NCBI GenBank assembly: GCA_934177725.1
Contig: CAKPPO010000009.1
Span: 1 to 64,000 of the forward strand
Direction of reading: 5' to 3'
DNA from: an uncultured Clostridia bacterium
GTDB lineage: Bacteria > Bacillota > Clostridia > TANB77 > CAG-508
DNA: 64,000 nt
The notes below the pieces were generated by a model, which ran no database searches, was not told the origin of the DNA, and was given only the letters and a program-made list of their open reading frames with translations. Every line of letters begins with the position of its first letter. Position 1 is the stretch's first letter. Both the position numbers and the translations under genes were made by a program. Positions 62,018 to 64,000 of the stretch are shown piece after piece.

Positions 62018-62115
62018 TAAGATTTTGTACGCAGTGTAAACTGCTACAAAATTTAATTTCTGCCATATTTATCTTCTACAGAAAGTTATCATACTATGAT
62101 AGCTTTCCTAGAATA
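62018..62115. repeat. Dispersed two-hairpin repeat, copy B
   Basis: This is the longest copy. ATTTTGTA ... TACAAAAT with inner GCAGT/ACTGC forms hairpin 1; GAAAGTTATCATA/TATGATAGCTTTC forms hairpin 2. TTTCTG (before GCCAT) can also pair with CAGAAA, which overlaps the 5' arm of hairpin 2, so two mutually exclusive folds are possible. Confidence 0.8.
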
Positions 62116-62165
62116 CAAAAAAATTCATTTAAATTATTAATTTTTTTATATTTCTAATACAAAAA

Positions 62166-62196
62166 GGATCAATTGGGGACTGTCCCTAATTGACCC
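62166..62196. repeat. REP-like hairpin before the 3D protein stop
   Basis: TCAATTGGGGAC and GTCCCTAATTGA pair around a single T, with GG/CC outside. It has the GGGGAC-x-GTCCC core of the REP-like set and lies 7 bases past the end of the 3D-domain gene. Confidence 0.65.
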
Positions 62197-62202
62197 AAAT
62201 TT

Positions 62203-63195
62203 TTAAAATTCATAAATATATGCTTCTAAAGTTCTTCTTCCATATTGAAGTGCACTGCTATGAGAACCCATATAAATATCTAATTTGCTATTTGATATAG
62301 CGCCACCTCTGTCTTGCACTACAAACCATCCGCCATTTGGTTTATTTGCTAAAGCTGGAATATATATTACAGTTCCTATTTTGTAACCTTTTCCAGCAGC
62401 CACAGTATACCATGCTGATGCTTTTGCACCTGAGGCTGTAATTCCATTTGTTTTACCACAACATTTTGCACAAGAGCAATATGCTGAGGTGTTAAGTGTT
62501 CTTACTGTAGGTGTAATTCCTTGTACTTTTTTTGCAAGTGTTGTTGAAGCTGTAAGAGCAGGGTTTGAAGTTGCAACCCTTTCGTCTGAACTTCTTGAGG
62601 TTACTTGTACAGTTCTTACTTCTACTATTTTGTTTACTGGTTCTTTAATAATTGTATTAGAAATTTCTGTTCTTTCAATTTCTTCTTCGTTCTGATATTT
62701 TATTTTGTAAGTTACTTCTCTTAATCCATTTTTACCATTTTGTATAACTTTATTTTGTTTTGTTCCCTCTCCTGTTGCTTCTTTTGTAATTGTTTCAAAT
62801 GGAATAACTTCTTGTTCTGTAACTAATTTTTCTACAATTGTTCCATAAGAACTTAATATTTCTTCTGCTGAAATTACTTTTTCTACTTCAGCTTTTTCTA
62901 ATATTTCATCTATTTTGTTTGAAATTCTTATTGTTTTATTTTCTGATATTTCTTCTTCAAGACTTGGAGTTACCACTTCATCTTCTGCTAAAGAAATATG
63001 ATTTTCTTTTAATATGTCTTCTACTTTTGTTTTAGCTGTTAATACTACCATTTCATAATCATTAGAAAGTATAATTTTTACATTTGTAATTTTTGCGTTG
63101 GATGCCATAACTCCTATTCCTGTTAAGAACATAAGTATTAAGCTAATTGCTAATATTTTTATTAGCGATCCAGACGCTTTTTCATTCTTGTTCAT
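62203..63195 (-). CDS. G5 and 3D domain cell-wall protein (YabE/Rpf2-like)
   Basis: The 330-residue exported protein has an N-terminal signal/anchor helix (LIKILAISLILMFLTGIGVMA), a DUF348-type ubiquitin-like region (VVLTAKTKVEDILKENHISL), a G5 domain (IPFETITKEATGEGTKQNKVIQNGKNGLREVTYKI) and a C-terminal 3D domain with the three conserved aspartate positions in VVQDRGGAISNSKLDIYMGS. A CSCAKCCGKTNG cysteine motif precedes the 3D domain. Related proteins are peptidoglycan-binding lytic or resuscitation-like factors. ATG 63195 follows AGGAGG; a longer frame to 63270 lacks a ribosome site. It is downstream of tatD, as in the Bacillus yabD-yabE order. Confidence 0.9.
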   Translation of the reverse strand: MNKNEKASGSLIKILAISLILMFLTGIGVMASNAKITNVKIILSNDYEMVVLTAKTKVEDILKENHISLAEDEVVTPSLEEEISENKTIRISNKIDEILEKAEVEKVISAEEILSSYGTIVEKLVTEQEVIPFETITKEATGEGTKQNKVIQNGKNGLREVTYKIKYQNEEEIERTEISNTIIKEPVNKIVEVRTVQVTSRSSDERVATSNPALTASTTLAKKVQGITPTVRTLNTSAYCSCAKCCGKTNGITASGAKASAWYTVAAGKGYKIGTVIYIPALANKPNGGWFVVQDRGGAISNSKLDIYMGSHSSALQYGRRTLEAYIYEF

Positions 63196-63399
63196 AAAAA
63201 TTTTTTCCTCCTTTTTCTTCGGCGATACAATTATACCATTACTTAATTTAAGTGTCAAATTTTGATGCATTTTGTAACGCTTAGGGGCTCTTAGCTTTTG
63301 TCTAATTTACATATTGTAAATTCTCTCTAATATATATTATATGTGGCTTGTACCAAAAAAATGAATAATTTTAAAAATTTTCCAAATAACAATTGTAAA

Positions 63400-64000
63400 T
63401 TATATTTCAAAAATTCTTAAAGCATTTTCATACGTAGCTTTTGCTACTTCTTCTAAAGGAATACTTTTAAATTCTGCTATTTTTTCTGCAACTAATTTAA
63501 CATTTCTAGAATCATTTCTTGTTCCTCTTTTAGGCTCTGGTGTCAAGTATGGACTATCTGTTTCAATTAATATTCTATCTAATGGGACCATACTAACTAC
63601 GTCTTTAGCATTTTTTGAATTTTTAAATGTAATTGGACCCGCAAAGGATATATAAAATCCTAATTTTAAAGCTTCTTTCACTAATTCCTGATTTAATGGA
63701 CAACAATGAAATATTCCTTTTTTATTTACTTCATGTTTTTTAAGCATATCTATTGTATCCATTACCGCTTCTCTTGTATGAATAACTATTGGTAAGTTAT
63801 ATTTATTTGCAAGTTCTATTTGCTTTTTAAACATTTCCTTTTGTATTTCTTTATTTTCTTTATTCCAATAATAATCTAATCCTATTTCTCCTACGGCCAT
63901 AACCTTTTTATTTTTGTCCTGCTCTATTATATTCTCTATTTCTTTTACCATTTTGTTAATATCTTCTACATTTTCTGGCACGTCATTTGGTGAAATTCCA
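63400..64000 (-). CDS. tatD: TatD family DNase, C-terminal part (runs off window)
   Basis: The 3'-terminal 200 codons of a TatD-type metal-dependent deoxyribonuclease are present and the open frame continues past the right edge (GISPNDVPENVEDI before the first internal GTG). Signatures are VGEIGLDYYWN, PIVIHTREAV, GIFHCCPLN (family has HCF/HCC here) and ILIETDSPYLTPEPKRGTRND, the metal-binding TDSPYL motif. The N-terminal HxH motif lies outside. The enzyme has 3'-5' exonuclease activity in characterised relatives. It precedes the G5/3D protein in the same direction. Confidence 0.93.
   Translation of the reverse strand, partial: GISPNDVPENVEDINKMVKEIENIIEQDKNKKVMAVGEIGLDYYWNKENKEIQKEMFKKQIELANKYNLPIVIHTREAVMDTIDMLKKHEVNKKGIFHCCPLNQELVKEALKLGFYISFAGPITFKNSKNAKDVVSMVPLDRILIETDSPYLTPEPKRGTRNDSRNVKLVAEKIAEFKSIPLEEVAKATYENALRIFEI

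Noticed and set aside
1..64000. Alternative genetic code or tRNA/rRNA genes
   Set aside because: UGA ends several genes without read-through of conserved domains, and no tRNA cloverleaf or rRNA segment was recognised in any intergenic region.

Overview
The window is AT-rich (by eye about 70% A+T) and almost all genes lie on the minus strand. Gene content (trmFO, mraZ-led dcw cluster, gdpP/rplI/dnaB block, SpoVD-type PBPs, sortase), strong AGGAGG ribosome sites and T-rich terminators point to a low-GC Firmicute, most likely an uncultured gut Clostridia-type organism. The DNPR motif in MurE predicts meso-diaminopimelate peptidoglycan. UAA, UAG and UGA all serve as stops, so the standard code applies. 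No tRNA, rRNA or CRISPR array was seen.

Layout, read in window coordinates: 1-1440 fusA (partial), rpsG, rpsL behind a strong promoter; 1564-8123 a coiled-coil protein, trmFO and a SWIM/SNF2 helicase; 8447-12329 a diversity-generating retroelement (DGR); 12575-17554 an ABC exporter pair, Sua5 and a MYG1-type protein; 17669-33644 topA and a dcw-type cluster (mraZ, rsmH, ftsL-like, PBP, murE, mraY, ftsW, murG) interrupted by DUF402, glycosyltransferase and GH3 genes; 33770-39393 sortase, rsmA, a second PBP, an SDR and a DinJ/YafQ-like toxin-antitoxin pair; 39555-47726 ftsH, tilS, dnaB, rplI, two small membrane proteins and gdpP; 47919-48755 a pilin-like protein; 48939-56407 rpoC and rpoB; 56895-64000 an HTH-Fic protein, a SPFH/zinc-ribbon pair, a YqaA-like exporter, exonuclease III, a G5/3D cell-wall protein and tatD (partial).

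The standout system is the DGR. A 113-bp template repeat (9296-9408) matches a variable repeat (10926-11038) at the 3' end of a pilin-headed, formylglycine-generating-enzyme-type (C-type-lectin-fold) target. All 12 differences fall on template adenines (coding strand), and none of the 77 other positions differ. The reverse transcriptase has the IGNYTSQ and YMDD motifs and is preceded by an Avd-type four-helix protein. Two further genes sit on the far side of the template: a frameshifted OB-fold/SSB-like gene (8851-9130, missed by simple ORF calling) and a stand-alone MutS-domain-I-like protein (8447-8854). They converge with overlapping stop codons. Together they suggest an extended DGR module with DNA-binding accessory proteins. 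Both the target and the SSB-like gene carry an apparent one-base frameshift.

Other points of note: rpoBC is separated from rpsL-rpsG-fusA by about 47 kb although all remain collinear. The dcw cluster carries MraZ boxes, a roughly 22-nt periodic motif array between mraZ and rsmH, and a GC-rich 35-bp inverted repeat between ftsW and murG. REP-like hairpins and a three-copy two-hairpin repeat are scattered between genes.
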